The notes under the pieces: model-generated
What the model was told of the DNA's origin: nothing
Seen by the model: the letters and a program-made list of their open reading frames with translations, nothing else
The model's database searches: none
In this document: in pieces, positions 54,722-63,069 of the stretch
Position numbering within the stretch: position 1 is the first letter of the stretch
Layout of the letters: each line of letters starts with the position of its first letter
Origin: Paralcaligenes sp039935015
Lineage (GTDB): Bacteria > Pseudomonadota > Gammaproteobacteria > Burkholderiales > Burkholderiaceae_B
Length of the DNA: 64,000 nucleotides
Assembly (NCBI GenBank): GCA_039935015.1
Contig: JBDTLC010000017.1
Span: 20,297-84,296, forward strand
Direction of reading: 5' to 3'
Position numbers and translations under genes: made by a program

Positions 54722-54969
54722 GTTCATCATAGTCTTCAGGGAGCACATTAAGTGTGAACTCGCTTATAAACGTTTGAGCCTGTCCTTTTATTCCGGTTCA
54801 AGCACAATTATTTTCAGTCAGACCGTCGTGATCCTACGCAGTTTGCGCAGCAGGCACTCACACATTACCGGGTTCTCGCACGGGGCAATGGCGTGGCGAC
54901 GAGCGCTTACCCTAAGCCAACGTCCAAGCAATTCGTTGCAATAGATACAAACACCTATTACATAGCGCT

Positions 54970-54998
54970 TTGAAACAGTGCCCGCGCGGGTGCATAAT
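54970..54998 (+). promoter_or_regulatory. predicted sigma-70 promoter of the second Liv operon
   Basis: TTGAAA and CATAAT are 17 bases apart, about 127 bases ahead of the binding-protein start. The spacer contains CCCGCGCGGG (54981-54990), a perfect palindrome that could be bound by a repressor. Confidence 0.5.
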
Positions 54999-55046
54999 AT
55001 GCCGCGTATCCGCCCAGTTTTTGGCCTTCAACCTAGAGCAACAGGT

Positions 55047-55063
55047 TTGTTGCGTCGCAACAA
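55047..55063 (+). promoter_or_regulatory. candidate operator, 17-bp inverted repeat in the 5' leader
   Basis: TTGTTGCG-T-CGCAACAA, a perfect inverted repeat with 8-base arms, lies in the leader between the promoter and the binding-protein gene. It may be an operator or an RNA hairpin. Confidence 0.4.
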
Positions 55064-55124
55064 TAATCCCGTATTGTGTAACAGCAGCACACTTACTGAT
55101 TCCAATTACCATGGAAGAAAAGAT

Positions 55125-56285
55125 ATGCAAATCCGTCATTTATTGAAAGTCCTGCCTGCACTGCTAATCGGCGCAAGCCTGGCTAGCACCGTCTACGCCG
55201 CCGATATCAAAATTGGTATTGCCGAAGCATTGACCGGACCGGCAGGCAAGTACGGCGTCGCCATAAAGAACGGTTTTACGCTGGCTGCCGACGAAATCAA
55301 CGCCAAAGGCGGCGTAAACGGCGACAAGCTCGCGCTTATTGTTGAAGATGAACAAGGCAAAAAAGAAGAAGCCATCAACGTCTTTAAAAAACTGATTTTC
55401 CAGGACAAAGTACTCATGGTGTTCGGCCCTACCCTGTCGAACTCCGCGTTCGCAGCCGACCCCATCGCCAATTCAGCCAAGGTCGTCGTGTTCGGCACCA
55501 GCAATACGGCTGATGGCATCACCCAGATGGGGCCGTATACCTTCCGCAATTCCGTCATGGAGGCCGACGTTTTGCCAGTTAGCACACGCGCGGCCGTCAA
55601 GCATTTCCATATTAAGAAAGTGGCGGTCATCTATGGCAATGACGACGCGTTTACCAAAGACGGCTACAACGTCTTCAAGGCCACTCTTGCGGCGCAGAAA
55701 ATTCCGGTTACTGACACCGAAGCCTATGCTAAAGGCGATGTCGACTTCAAGGCGCAGCTTACCAAAATGAAGGCTGGCAATCCTGATGCCATCGTCTGCT
55801 CCTGCCTGGCCGAAGAAGCCGGCAACATCATTTTACAAGCCAGGTCACTGGGCATGAAGCAGCCTTTCATAGGCGGCAATGGCCTTAATTCGCCCAAACT
55901 GTTCGACATTGCCAAAGATGCGGCCGATAACTCTATCATGGGTAGCCCATGGTCTTCGGAAAACACTGCGCCGGCCAATCAGGCATTCATCAAGGCATAT
56001 CAGGCCAAATTCAATATGGCCCCCGACCAGTTTGCAGCTCAGGCCTACGACGCGATGAATATCGTGGCCGCAACACTCAAGACCATCAAGCTAAGCGGCA
56101 ATCTGGCCAAAGATCGTGAAGCCTTGCGTGTCGCATTGCCTCATACCAAATGGGACGGCGCTACCGGCAAATTCGCGTTCCGCCCAGCCCCGGCATCCAA
56201 GACAGGTAAGGCGGTCGGTTATGATGCTCAACAAGACGCCATCGTCAATATTGCCCAGCACAGTAAGTTTATAGTGCTTAAGTAA
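55125..56285 (+). CDS. Liv-type ABC transporter periplasmic binding protein
   Basis: A 386-residue protein with a clear signal peptide (RHLLKVLPALLIGASLASTVYAAD). A Leu/Ile/Val-binding fold follows (IKIGIAEALTGPAGKYG, VFGPTLSNSAF, VAVIYGNDDAFTKDGY). It captures an amino acid or related solute for the downstream permeases. GGAAGAA precedes the ATG. This second transporter has no linked enzyme. Confidence 0.92.
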   Translation: MQIRHLLKVLPALLIGASLASTVYAADIKIGIAEALTGPAGKYGVAIKNGFTLAADEINAKGGVNGDKLALIVEDEQGKKEEAINVFKKLIFQDKVLMVFGPTLSNSAFAADPIANSAKVVVFGTSNTADGITQMGPYTFRNSVMEADVLPVSTRAAVKHFHIKKVAVIYGNDDAFTKDGYNVFKATLAAQKIPVTDTEAYAKGDVDFKAQLTKMKAGNPDAIVCSCLAEEAGNIILQARSLGMKQPFIGGNGLNSPKLFDIAKDAADNSIMGSPWSSENTAPANQAFIKAYQAKFNMAPDQFAAQAYDAMNIVAATLKTIKLSGNLAKDREALRVALPHTKWDGATGKFAFRPAPASKTGKAVGYDAQQDAIVNIAQHSKFIVLK

Positions 56286-56334
56286 GCTGGCTGCAGCGCT
56301 TAGCGAAGCCGTGCAGCGGTAGTCGTCCATCTGC

Positions 56335-56375
56335 AGCAAAGGCATTCTCGGTTATCCACCGAAAATGCCTTTGCT
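56335..56375 (+). promoter_or_regulatory. strong stem-loop between binding-protein and permease genes
   Basis: AGCAAAGGCATT pairs with AATGCCTTTGCT, and an inner TCGG pairs with CCGA across one mismatch. No T-tract follows. In such operons a hairpin here often protects the upstream message and limits read-through, giving more binding protein than permease. Confidence 0.75.
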
Positions 56376-56393
56376 CTTACTTGTAAGCACATC

Positions 56394-57275
56394 ATGCTCG
56401 AACAACAGCTTTTCAATGCACTTTCACTGGGCAGTGTCTATGCCCTTTTCGCACTTGGCTTTACGCTGGTCTTTGGCGTGCTCGGCGTTATCAATTTATC
56501 GCACGGCGCAATTTTCATGCTGGGCAGCTATGTGGCGCTGCTATTGGTAGAGAAGCTGTCGCTGTCGCTGCCGCTGGCCTTATTGGCCGCAATGCTGGTC
56601 ACCGGCTTAATTGGATTGGTAGTCGATTATTTGATACTGCGGCCATTACGCGCGCGCAACGTGCCGCACCTAGTGCCGATGATCGCCACCATAGGCGTGG
56701 CCATCATGCTCACCAATCTAACGCAAGGATTATTCGGCACAGACAACAAGCGCTTCCCTTTCGGCACCATACCGGAAGGAAGTTTTAATTTGGGTCATTT
56801 ACACGTTACAGCGGTACAGATCGGAATCATCGGAATTTCGTTCGTGTTGATGCTGGTGTTGCTGTCCATCATGCGCAAAACGCAGTTGGGACGAGCGTTG
56901 CGCGCAATTGCCGAATCACCCAGGGCGGCTTATCTACTTGGCATCAACGTCAATGGGCTTTTTTACCTGACTTCCTTTGCGGCTGCAGCATTGGGCGGCG
57001 CAGCGGGCGTGCTGGTGGGCCTGTCATTTAACGCAATTTCACCCTACATGGGACAACCAATGCTGCTCAAAGGGATTGCGGTCATTATCCTTGGTGGCAT
57101 GGGAGACATTCGCGGCGCGCTGATCGGCGGGCTGTTTCTAGGTTTTGCCGAAGTGCTGACAGTGGCCTATATTTCCAGCGATTTTCGCGATGCCGTGGCG
57201 TTTGGTTTATTGTTTTTAATTTTACTGGTCAGACCTTCGGGCATGTTCGGCAAAATACTGGAAAGAAAGGCCTGA
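56394..57275 (+). CDS. Liv-type ABC permease, LivH family
   Basis: A 293-residue permease with about eight hydrophobic helices and the LivH signature INLSHGAIFMLGSYVALL, closing with RPSGMFGKIL. It forms half of the channel with the next gene's product. Confidence 0.92.
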   Translation: MLEQQLFNALSLGSVYALFALGFTLVFGVLGVINLSHGAIFMLGSYVALLLVEKLSLSLPLALLAAMLVTGLIGLVVDYLILRPLRARNVPHLVPMIATIGVAIMLTNLTQGLFGTDNKRFPFGTIPEGSFNLGHLHVTAVQIGIIGISFVLMLVLLSIMRKTQLGRALRAIAESPRAAYLLGINVNGLFYLTSFAAAALGGAAGVLVGLSFNAISPYMGQPMLLKGIAVIILGGMGDIRGALIGGLFLGFAEVLTVAYISSDFRDAVAFGLLFLILLVRPSGMFGKILERKA

Positions 57276-57276
57276 T

Positions 57277-58146
57277 ATGCTTGATTGGTGGGATGCATTT
57301 TGGGCGACCTATAACACGGTTATTTTCAGCATAGGCGTCAACGCTTTGCTGGCGTTGTCTATTTACGTCACCCTGGCATGCGGGCTACTATCGTTGGCCA
57401 ACGCAGCGTTTATGGGCATCGGCGCCTACGCGGCCGCCATCATCAGTCTGGAAACCGGGCTGTCGTTTCCAGTAGCGTTAGCTGCGGGGACCGCTCTACC
57501 TGCGTTTGTGGCTCTTATCATCGGGATACCGACACTGCGATTGTCCGGCGTTTATCTGGCTATGGCTACTCTGGGATTTGGCGAGGTGGTGCGGATTGTC
57601 CTGCTCAATATGACGATTACTGGTGGCCCGATGGGGCTCAATGGCATACCGTTAAAAACCGAGTTCTGGCAGATTGTCCTTTTGTTGGCAATAGTCTTAT
57701 ATATTTTGGGACGTCTACGGCGATCGAAAATTGGACGGGCCTTCGAGGCCATCAAGGCTGATGAAGTGGCCGCGCAGTTGATGGGAATTAATGTTTCGGG
57801 CCACAAGTTGTTTGCATTTGTGCTGGGCGGTGCCATTGCGGGCCTGGCGGGCGGCCTTAACGCCCATTACACATTTACCATCGGGCCTGGCAATTACGCA
57901 TTTGAGAGCGCTGTGGATATCCTCACCATGGCTGTATTTGGCGGCATCAGCAATCTGATCGGGCCGACGGTGGGCGCAACCATCCTGACGGTGCTTCCCG
58001 AAATACTGCGTCCTTTCAGAGACTATCGTCTTGCAATCAATGGGCTAATCCTGATTCTTGTGGTTCTATATTTACCCAATGGCATCTGGGATCCTCGGCG
58101 CATCCATGCGTTTTGGCGGCGTCGTAAAGCACGCAAGGGGCTTTGA
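57277..58146 (+). CDS. Liv-type ABC permease, LivM family
   Basis: A 289-residue membrane permease with LACGLLSLANAAFMGIGAYAAA and GLAGGLNAHYTFTIGPGNY, the LivM pattern. One base separates it from the LivH gene. Its stop overlaps the ATG of the ATPase gene. Confidence 0.92.
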   Translation: MLDWWDAFWATYNTVIFSIGVNALLALSIYVTLACGLLSLANAAFMGIGAYAAAIISLETGLSFPVALAAGTALPAFVALIIGIPTLRLSGVYLAMATLGFGEVVRIVLLNMTITGGPMGLNGIPLKTEFWQIVLLLAIVLYILGRLRRSKIGRAFEAIKADEVAAQLMGINVSGHKLFAFVLGGAIAGLAGGLNAHYTFTIGPGNYAFESAVDILTMAVFGGISNLIGPTVGATILTVLPEILRPFRDYRLAINGLILILVVLYLPNGIWDPRRIHAFWRRRKARKGL

Positions 58147-58907
58147 TGCTGCAATTTAATCAAATCAGCAAAGAATTCGGCGGGCTAAGAGTGCTCGACA
58201 ACGTCACTTTCGAAGTACCCGAAGGCAGCATTTTTGGCCTTATCGGCCCCAATGGTGCAGGTAAAACGACGGTATTCAATCTGGCTACAGGCCTGCTGCA
58301 TGCGTCGAGCGGCCATATCGACTTCAGCGGTCAAGTTCTGGACAAGCTGGCGCCGCATCAAATTACGAGGCTGGGAATTGCCCGTACGTTCCAGAACATT
58401 CGCATATTCAAAGACACCAGCCTGCTGGAAAACGTGGTGATTGGGATGCATGGTCACCTGGACTATGGCTTTGCTGGCTTGCTCTTTAATTCGAGCTCTT
58501 TTCGGCACATCGAAGCGGCGGCGCGTGAACGTGCACTCGAAATACTGTCTTGGGTCAAGCTCGATCATAAAGCAGATATGCTGGCCGACAGCCTTTCTTA
58601 CGGGGAGCAACGCAAACTGGAATTTGCTCGTGCACTGGCTACCCAACCCAAACTGCTACTGCTCGATGAGCCGGTTGCGGGTATGAACTCGGCCGAAAAA
58701 TCTGAACTCATGACACAAATTCTTAGTATCAGGCAACGAGGCTACAGTATTTTCCTGATAGAGCACGATATGCGTTTTGTCATGGGTTTGTGTGATCGCA
58801 TCGCCGTGCTTAATTTCGGGCGCATTATTGCACAAGGGCCACCCGATGAAATCCGCAATAATCCGGATGTGATCGAGGCTTATCTGGGCAAGGAAGAAGA
58901 CGAATGA
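58146..58907 (+). CDS. Liv-type ABC ATP-binding protein, LivG family
   Basis: A 253-residue ATPase with Walker A GPNGAGKTT, the LivG-type signature SLSYGEQRKLEFARAL and Walker B LLLLDEPVAG, with H-loop FLIEHDMRF. The ATG at 58146 overlaps the previous stop by one base; a TTG at 58143 is less likely. Confidence 0.93.
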   Translation: MLQFNQISKEFGGLRVLDNVTFEVPEGSIFGLIGPNGAGKTTVFNLATGLLHASSGHIDFSGQVLDKLAPHQITRLGIARTFQNIRIFKDTSLLENVVIGMHGHLDYGFAGLLFNSSSFRHIEAAARERALEILSWVKLDHKADMLADSLSYGEQRKLEFARALATQPKLLLLDEPVAGMNSAEKSELMTQILSIRQRGYSIFLIEHDMRFVMGLCDRIAVLNFGRIIAQGPPDEIRNNPDVIEAYLGKEEDE

Positions 58908-59617
58908 GCGAGATTTTGCGCATTGCCGATCTTGCGGTCTCCTACGGCCATATTGAAGCGGTAAAGGGCATCAGCCTGACATTGAAGGAAGGCGAAATAA
59001 CGGCTCTAGTGGGCGCCAACGGAGCAGGTAAAAGCACGACATTGCTGGCGATCTCGGGTTTGTTGAAACCGACACGGGGCCAAGTGTGGCTTGACGACGT
59101 CGAGCTTAGCCAACTATCGCCGCACAAAATTGTGCGTAACGGAGTGGTGCAAGTGGCCGAAGGCCGAGCGATTCTGACAACACTGACGATCCGCGAAAAT
59201 CTGGAGCTCGGCGCATATACCCGCCGCGACAACGCACAGATTGCACAGGATCTGGACTGGGTGTATTCGCTCTTTCCGGTGCTTAAGGAACGCGCTAGCG
59301 GGCTGGCTGGCAATTTATCGGGTGGCGAACAACAGATGCTGGCTATTGCACGCGCCTTGATGGCAAGGCCCAGGGTACTGCTGCTCGATGAACCGTCGAT
59401 GGGTCTGGCGCCACTATTGGTGCGAGAAATTTTTCGGGTGCTTAAAGAAATCAATCGTACCGGGCTCACTATTTTCTTGGTCGAGCAAAATGTGCGCCAA
59501 GCCCTTCGCATCGCGCAGCGCGGCTATGTACTGGAAACCGGCAAGATCGTGCTCGCCGATAGTGGCGAAAACCTGCTGCGCAATCCTCGCGTGATCCAGG
59601 CCTACATGGGCGGCTAA
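58904..59617 (+). CDS. Liv-type ABC ATP-binding protein, LivF family
   Basis: A 237-residue ATPase with Walker A GANGAGKST, signature LSGGEQQMLAIARAL, Walker B VLLLDEPSMG and H-loop FLVEQNVRQ. It overlaps the LivG gene by ATGA and closes the operon. Confidence 0.93.
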   Translation: MSEILRIADLAVSYGHIEAVKGISLTLKEGEITALVGANGAGKSTTLLAISGLLKPTRGQVWLDDVELSQLSPHKIVRNGVVQVAEGRAILTTLTIRENLELGAYTRRDNAQIAQDLDWVYSLFPVLKERASGLAGNLSGGEQQMLAIARALMARPRVLLLDEPSMGLAPLLVREIFRVLKEINRTGLTIFLVEQNVRQALRIAQRGYVLETGKIVLADSGENLLRNPRVIQAYMGG

Positions 59618-59676
59618 TGCGCACTGCTTGCGCCGCGTCGGGCGCGCTAAGATCGCCGATTTGAAGATCAAGTTCT

Positions 59677-59695
59677 GGCAGCCACAAGGGCTGCC
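59677..59695 (-). repeat. REP-like palindrome, copy 1
   Basis: GGCAGCC and GGCTGCC pair around a 5-base loop. On the minus strand the element reads GTAGTGGCAGCC, with a GTAG head before the palindrome. Confidence 0.7.
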
Positions 59696-59716
59696 ACTAC
59701 AACATTCACGAGCGCA

Positions 59717-59743
59717 TTTTTGTAGCGGCACACTTGTGACCGC
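59717..59743 (+). repeat. REP-like palindrome, copy 2
   Basis: TTTTTGTAGCGGCAC opens an imperfect palindrome ending GTGACCGC, with the GTAG head. Confidence 0.6.
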
Positions 59744-59752
59744 CTTTGCACG

Positions 59753-59782
59753 TTTTTGTAGCGGCACTCCTCGTGGGTGCCA
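59753..59782 (+). repeat. REP-like palindrome, copy 3
   Basis: It again starts TTTTTGTAGCGGCAC, then GGCACTC pairs with GGGTGCC across a CTCGT loop with one G-T pair. Confidence 0.65.
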
Positions 59783-59836
59783 TCTTCAAAACTGTGTAGA
59801 CTTGTTATTTCAGACTGTAGCCGCGGGAGAACAAGT

Positions 59837-60478
59837 ATGATGCGTTCCCAACCTCAATTGATCCGTGCCAAGCTCGACACATTAATGCCTACACAAATGA
59901 CGGTGGGCAAAATCGAAGTGGCCATCAAACGCAAGGAATGGGCTAAGCTTGGGAAGAAGGCCCGCAGTGTCGCGTTGGCCTCCCATTGGTTTCCCAGCGT
60001 TTTGGGTGCGGACGGCCGTCATTACATTGTCGATCATCATCATTTCGGCGTGGCCTTGTTAGAGGAAGACGTCAAAACCGTAAGCCTGATGGTGTTGAAA
60101 GACCTGTCGTGGCTCACGCCAGCCAGCTTCTGGCTTGTCATGGAGCATCATCAATGGGTTCACCCTTACGATAGTATCGGCATGCGACGCAGTTTTGATC
60201 TGATACCCACACACTTGGAACAAATGCGCGATGATCCTTACCGTAGTTTGGCCGGCCGATTGCGTAGCGCCGGCGGATATGCCAAAGATGTGACGCCCTA
60301 TAGCGAATTTTTATGGGCAGATTTCTTTCGGACCCGAATTGCTTCCGAACGTTTGGCCCAGCACTTTTCCAAGGCGCTCGCCACCGCCCTGAAATTGGCC
60401 CATAGCAAAGAGGCGCGCTATTTGCCAGGTTGGTCGGGCATCCAGGCGACCGCAATCTCGGGTAAATTGTATGATTGA
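59837..60478 (+). CDS. ParB-like nuclease-fold protein (ParBc_2 family)
   Basis: A 213-residue protein of the putative ParB-like nuclease family. It has PTQMTVGKIEVAIKRKEW near the start, then GRHYIVDHHHFGVALLEEDV, and a conserved SLAGRLRSAGGYAKD. It is not a plasmid ParB; it lacks the helix-turn-helix and centromere domains. Function unknown. GGGAGA precedes the ATG at 59837. REP-like elements flank it on both sides. Confidence 0.8.
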   Translation: MMRSQPQLIRAKLDTLMPTQMTVGKIEVAIKRKEWAKLGKKARSVALASHWFPSVLGADGRHYIVDHHHFGVALLEEDVKTVSLMVLKDLSWLTPASFWLVMEHHQWVHPYDSIGMRRSFDLIPTHLEQMRDDPYRSLAGRLRSAGGYAKDVTPYSEFLWADFFRTRIASERLAQHFSKALATALKLAHSKEARYLPGWSGIQATAISGKLYD

Positions 60479-60485
60479 CGAGTAC

Positions 60486-60520
60486 GTTTTGGTAGCGGCA
60501 GCCGTTCTGGCTGCCGTTTC
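60486..60520 (+). repeat. REP-like palindrome, copy 4 (possible terminator)
   Basis: TTTTGGTAGCGGCAGCC is followed by a GTTCT loop and GGCTGCCG, then TTTCCT. An 8-base perfect stem with a short T-run could also terminate the ParB-like gene. Confidence 0.75.
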
Positions 60521-60530
60521 CTATTAATTC

Positions 60531-61496
60531 TTAAGCCTCGGCATCATCCAATTCAGCCAAGGTCGCGTTTTCGTAGCGACGAAAACGTCTAATTCCGTCC
60601 GTCGCGACATGCCATCTTCCGCAAGCCCGGTTATCCAGAAACTCCATCCGCCGCCCACCTGCCCCGATCCGATCCTCGACCGTGCCCATTGTTGGCGGCA
60701 CCACACGCGGGCAAGGCGGCGCGCTCGTGCCTAATGCCAGCAGACGATCGTAGTTTTGCGCCAGCCAAAGCGCGCGATAAGCCTGCAAGGTGGCTGGCCA
60801 CAGCGGCGTAACGAATCCGGCACCACCTAAAACCTTTAGCTGACTCTGCGTTAAATCTGGGGCAAATGCCAAAAAGCGGCAGTTGGGCTGCTTATCGCAT
60901 GCCTGTTCTATTAATTGAGTCCAGTCGCAGGCCGGAAACGCGGTAGGGTTGCGAGGGCGGAAACCTGTCACACCAACACTAGTCCACGTACCAAGTCGTG
61001 CGGCCCACTCATCTACCCATCCTGCCGGGGTGTGACCACCGCGAAGATGTAGCTGGACGATTTCCGCATGCATTTCTTTTTTTCCGATATCGCTTGGGCC
61101 GTTTGCATCGCCATACCAGTCAGGATTACTGTGCGCCAAAGTGCCGTTGGCCACGGCAATATCCAGAACCAAATCCATGAATAGAAATAATTTATGTCGG
61201 GCGCAGGTCTCCGACAAAATAGCAAGCGTCTCAGACATTGAACCCAGCTCGAACCAAGAGCTTTGGGGACGATCCGGATCGTCGGGCGCACCGTGAAGCC
61301 TGTTTTCAAGAGTCGACCAAAGTGGAGGGGTCAAAATACTGGTGTAACCAAGGCTGGCGGCTCGTTCACATAAAACGCTCCATTGTTTAATGCCGCGCAA
61401 TTTGTCCGAGTCGTCCGAAGTAGCCATGCGACGGGCTGGATAGGTGTAATAAATGTGCTGGATCGCAGGATCCCAGATAGACATAGAGTTATTCAT
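60531..61496 (-). CDS. GlgE-like GH13 barrel without catalytic residues
   Basis: A 321-residue protein resembling the catalytic barrel of maltosyltransferase GlgE. The nucleophile motif reads GVTGFRPRNPTAFP with Arg182 where FRVDNP carries Asp. The acid/base motif reads FLAFAPDLT with Phe211 where FLAEAFT carries Glu. The 29-residue spacing equals that in GlgE (Asp394 and Glu423 of the Streptomyces enzyme). Both active residues are lost, so it is probably a carbohydrate-binding or regulatory pseudo-enzyme. No other glycogen gene lies nearby. Confidence 0.7.
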   Translation of the reverse strand: MNNSMSIWDPAIQHIYYTYPARRMATSDDSDKLRGIKQWSVLCERAASLGYTSILTPPLWSTLENRLHGAPDDPDRPQSSWFELGSMSETLAILSETCARHKLFLFMDLVLDIAVANGTLAHSNPDWYGDANGPSDIGKKEMHAEIVQLHLRGGHTPAGWVDEWAARLGTWTSVGVTGFRPRNPTAFPACDWTQLIEQACDKQPNCRFLAFAPDLTQSQLKVLGGAGFVTPLWPATLQAYRALWLAQNYDRLLALGTSAPPCPRVVPPTMGTVEDRIGAGGRRMEFLDNRACGRWHVATDGIRRFRRYENATLAELDDAEA

Positions 61497-61917
61497 TCAG
61501 CGCACCGTTTTACGGTTGAAATTGTCCAGCATCTGCAACGATCACTGGAAACTAGGTGGTGCAATTCTTGCTCTTGCCAATTCGTCATAAGCAATGATTT
61601 GGCAGTAGCGCTATGACGAATAATTGCCAGCAAGTACCGTGCCCAAAATAAAAATAGACACTCGATGCGATATTTACGCTTAGCGCGCCGCTGATACAAA
61701 GAGCTTAGGGCATATGGCTAGCGCAACGATCTACGTCATCTAGCCCATTATTTTTACCGTTGAGTATCCCTAGTATGGACTCCAGTGTTCGCATCTGATG
61801 GCGGCCGCTGTGGCGCGCGATGGTGTCGTTGAAAATCGCTCAGCGCAAACGTGCAATGCCGTGTTCCGGTCGACATCAGCATATCGAATGTATCGATTTT
61901 TACTTTGGGAGAACGCA
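61497..61917. other. divergent region upstream of the curlin-like genes
   Basis: No gene seen in 421 bases. It separates the GlgE-like gene (minus) from the curlin-repeat genes (plus) and should hold both promoters. I found no convincing promoter. Confidence 0.4.
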
Positions 61918-62466
61918 ATGACTGAACTAATACGCTCGCGATACGGTGGCAAACCGCTGCGCCGACACGGCCAAGCCCTGTTGATGGCGCTGGCTCTAAC
62001 AGCGATGGGAGTCCAGACGGGGTACTGCTTCGACTCCGATTTGGGCGCACCGCCTGAACTGATTCTGGGCAATTCTACGGTCAGCGTGGCCCAGTCCGGC
62101 CGAAAAAATACCTCCGCCGTGCAACAGCAAGGGGCGTCGAATACGGCTCGACTCAGCCAGGCGGGTTCCGACAACGGAATCAGTGCCACACAACAAGGCA
62201 ATGGCAACTCGGCGCTGCTATCCCAGGCGGGCACAGACAACCTGATCAATGTCTCCCAGTACGGGAAAACTAACTACGCGACAGCGACGCAATCCGGTTA
62301 CGCCAACAACGCGGCTGTCGCGCAATATAACAATTTGGGCGATGCCCGCATCGCCCAGGACGGGAATTTGAATTCCGCCACCGTCATCACCCTTTCTGCC
62401 GCGGCTCCGCCGGTCAAACTTAACCAGTATGGCAACGGGACCTATGCAAAAGTTATCCAGTACTAA
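61918..62466 (+). CDS. curlin-repeat protein, CsgB-like
   Basis: A 182-residue protein with a signal-like start (GQALLMALALTAMGVQTGYCF). It carries repeated xQxGxxNxA units (SVAQSGRKNTSAVQQQGASN, LSQAGSDN, ISATQQGNGNSA, LLSQAGTDN) typical of curli subunits. It resembles the nucleator CsgB in being first and in its irregular repeats. TGGGAGA precedes the ATG at 61918. Predicted cell-surface amyloid component. Confidence 0.8.
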   Translation: MTELIRSRYGGKPLRRHGQALLMALALTAMGVQTGYCFDSDLGAPPELILGNSTVSVAQSGRKNTSAVQQQGASNTARLSQAGSDNGISATQQGNGNSALLSQAGTDNLINVSQYGKTNYATATQSGYANNAAVAQYNNLGDARIAQDGNLNSATVITLSAAAPPVKLNQYGNGTYAKVIQY

Positions 62467-62517
62467 AGACCGCTGGGTTGGACAACACGTTTCAGGTCTT
62501 AATTTTGGGGAATTACA

Positions 62518-62988
62518 ATGAAAATCGGTCTATCTATATTAGCTTTAGGCGTTGCTGTCGCGTTTGGGGCTCCGGCCATGGCAGCCAATACCGCAACCGT
62601 TACGCAATCCGGCTATAACAATGACGCCGGCATTACTCAAGCGTACAACGATTCCGGGATGTCTTCGATTGGCCAAACCGGTACCTATAACGTTGCCACG
62701 TCCAACCAGCAAAACAACGACAGTGCGATCAGCAAAATTACTCAAAAGGGGTACAACAATTCGGCCAGCGTCAGCCAAACCAATAATTGGTCGGCCAACT
62801 CAACGGTCTCTCAAGACGGTACATACAACGTCGCCAAAGTTAATCAATTTAATGGCAGTCACCTGATGTCAACGGTGGGTCAGTCAGGCTACGGCAACTA
62901 CGCCAATGTCAGTCAAACCGGCTGGAACCAAACGGCTACTGTAAGCCAGGCCGGCACTTATAACGTGGCCAACATTTCGCAAAAATAG
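62518..62988 (+). CDS. curlin-repeat protein, CsgA-like
   Basis: A 156-residue protein with a signal peptide (KIGLSILALGVAVAFGAPAMAA). Tandem curlin repeats follow, each with the Q/N-G-N pattern (TVTQSGYNND, SIGQTGTYNVA, KITQKGYNNSA, TVGQSGYGNYA). It is the likely main fibre subunit. It follows the CsgB-like gene by 51 bases, and a GGGGAA site precedes it. No csgG, csgE, csgF or csgD is in the window. Confidence 0.82.
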   Translation: MKIGLSILALGVAVAFGAPAMAANTATVTQSGYNNDAGITQAYNDSGMSSIGQTGTYNVATSNQQNNDSAISKITQKGYNNSASVSQTNNWSANSTVSQDGTYNVAKVNQFNGSHLMSTVGQSGYGNYANVSQTGWNQTATVSQAGTYNVANISQK

Positions 62989-63009
62989 TAAATCAATACT
63001 AGCAAAAAA

Positions 63010-63043
63010 CGGCATGGGCAAGTATTTCTACTTGCCCATGCCG
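63010..63043. terminator. bidirectional hairpin terminator
   Basis: A perfect 15-base stem (CGGCATGGGCAAGTA against its complement, loop TTTC). On the minus strand it is followed by GTTTTTTGC, an intrinsic terminator for the SYLF gene. On the plus strand no T-run follows, so termination of the curlin operon there is less certain. Confidence 0.8.
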
Positions 63044-63069
63044 CAATTACCTATCACAGTGCCTAAACC

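Noticed and set aside
62518..62988. Repeated short motifs that could suggest a CRISPR array
   Set aside because: The repeats are degenerate, in frame and code for curlin-type Q/N-G-N units; spacers of constant length are absent.
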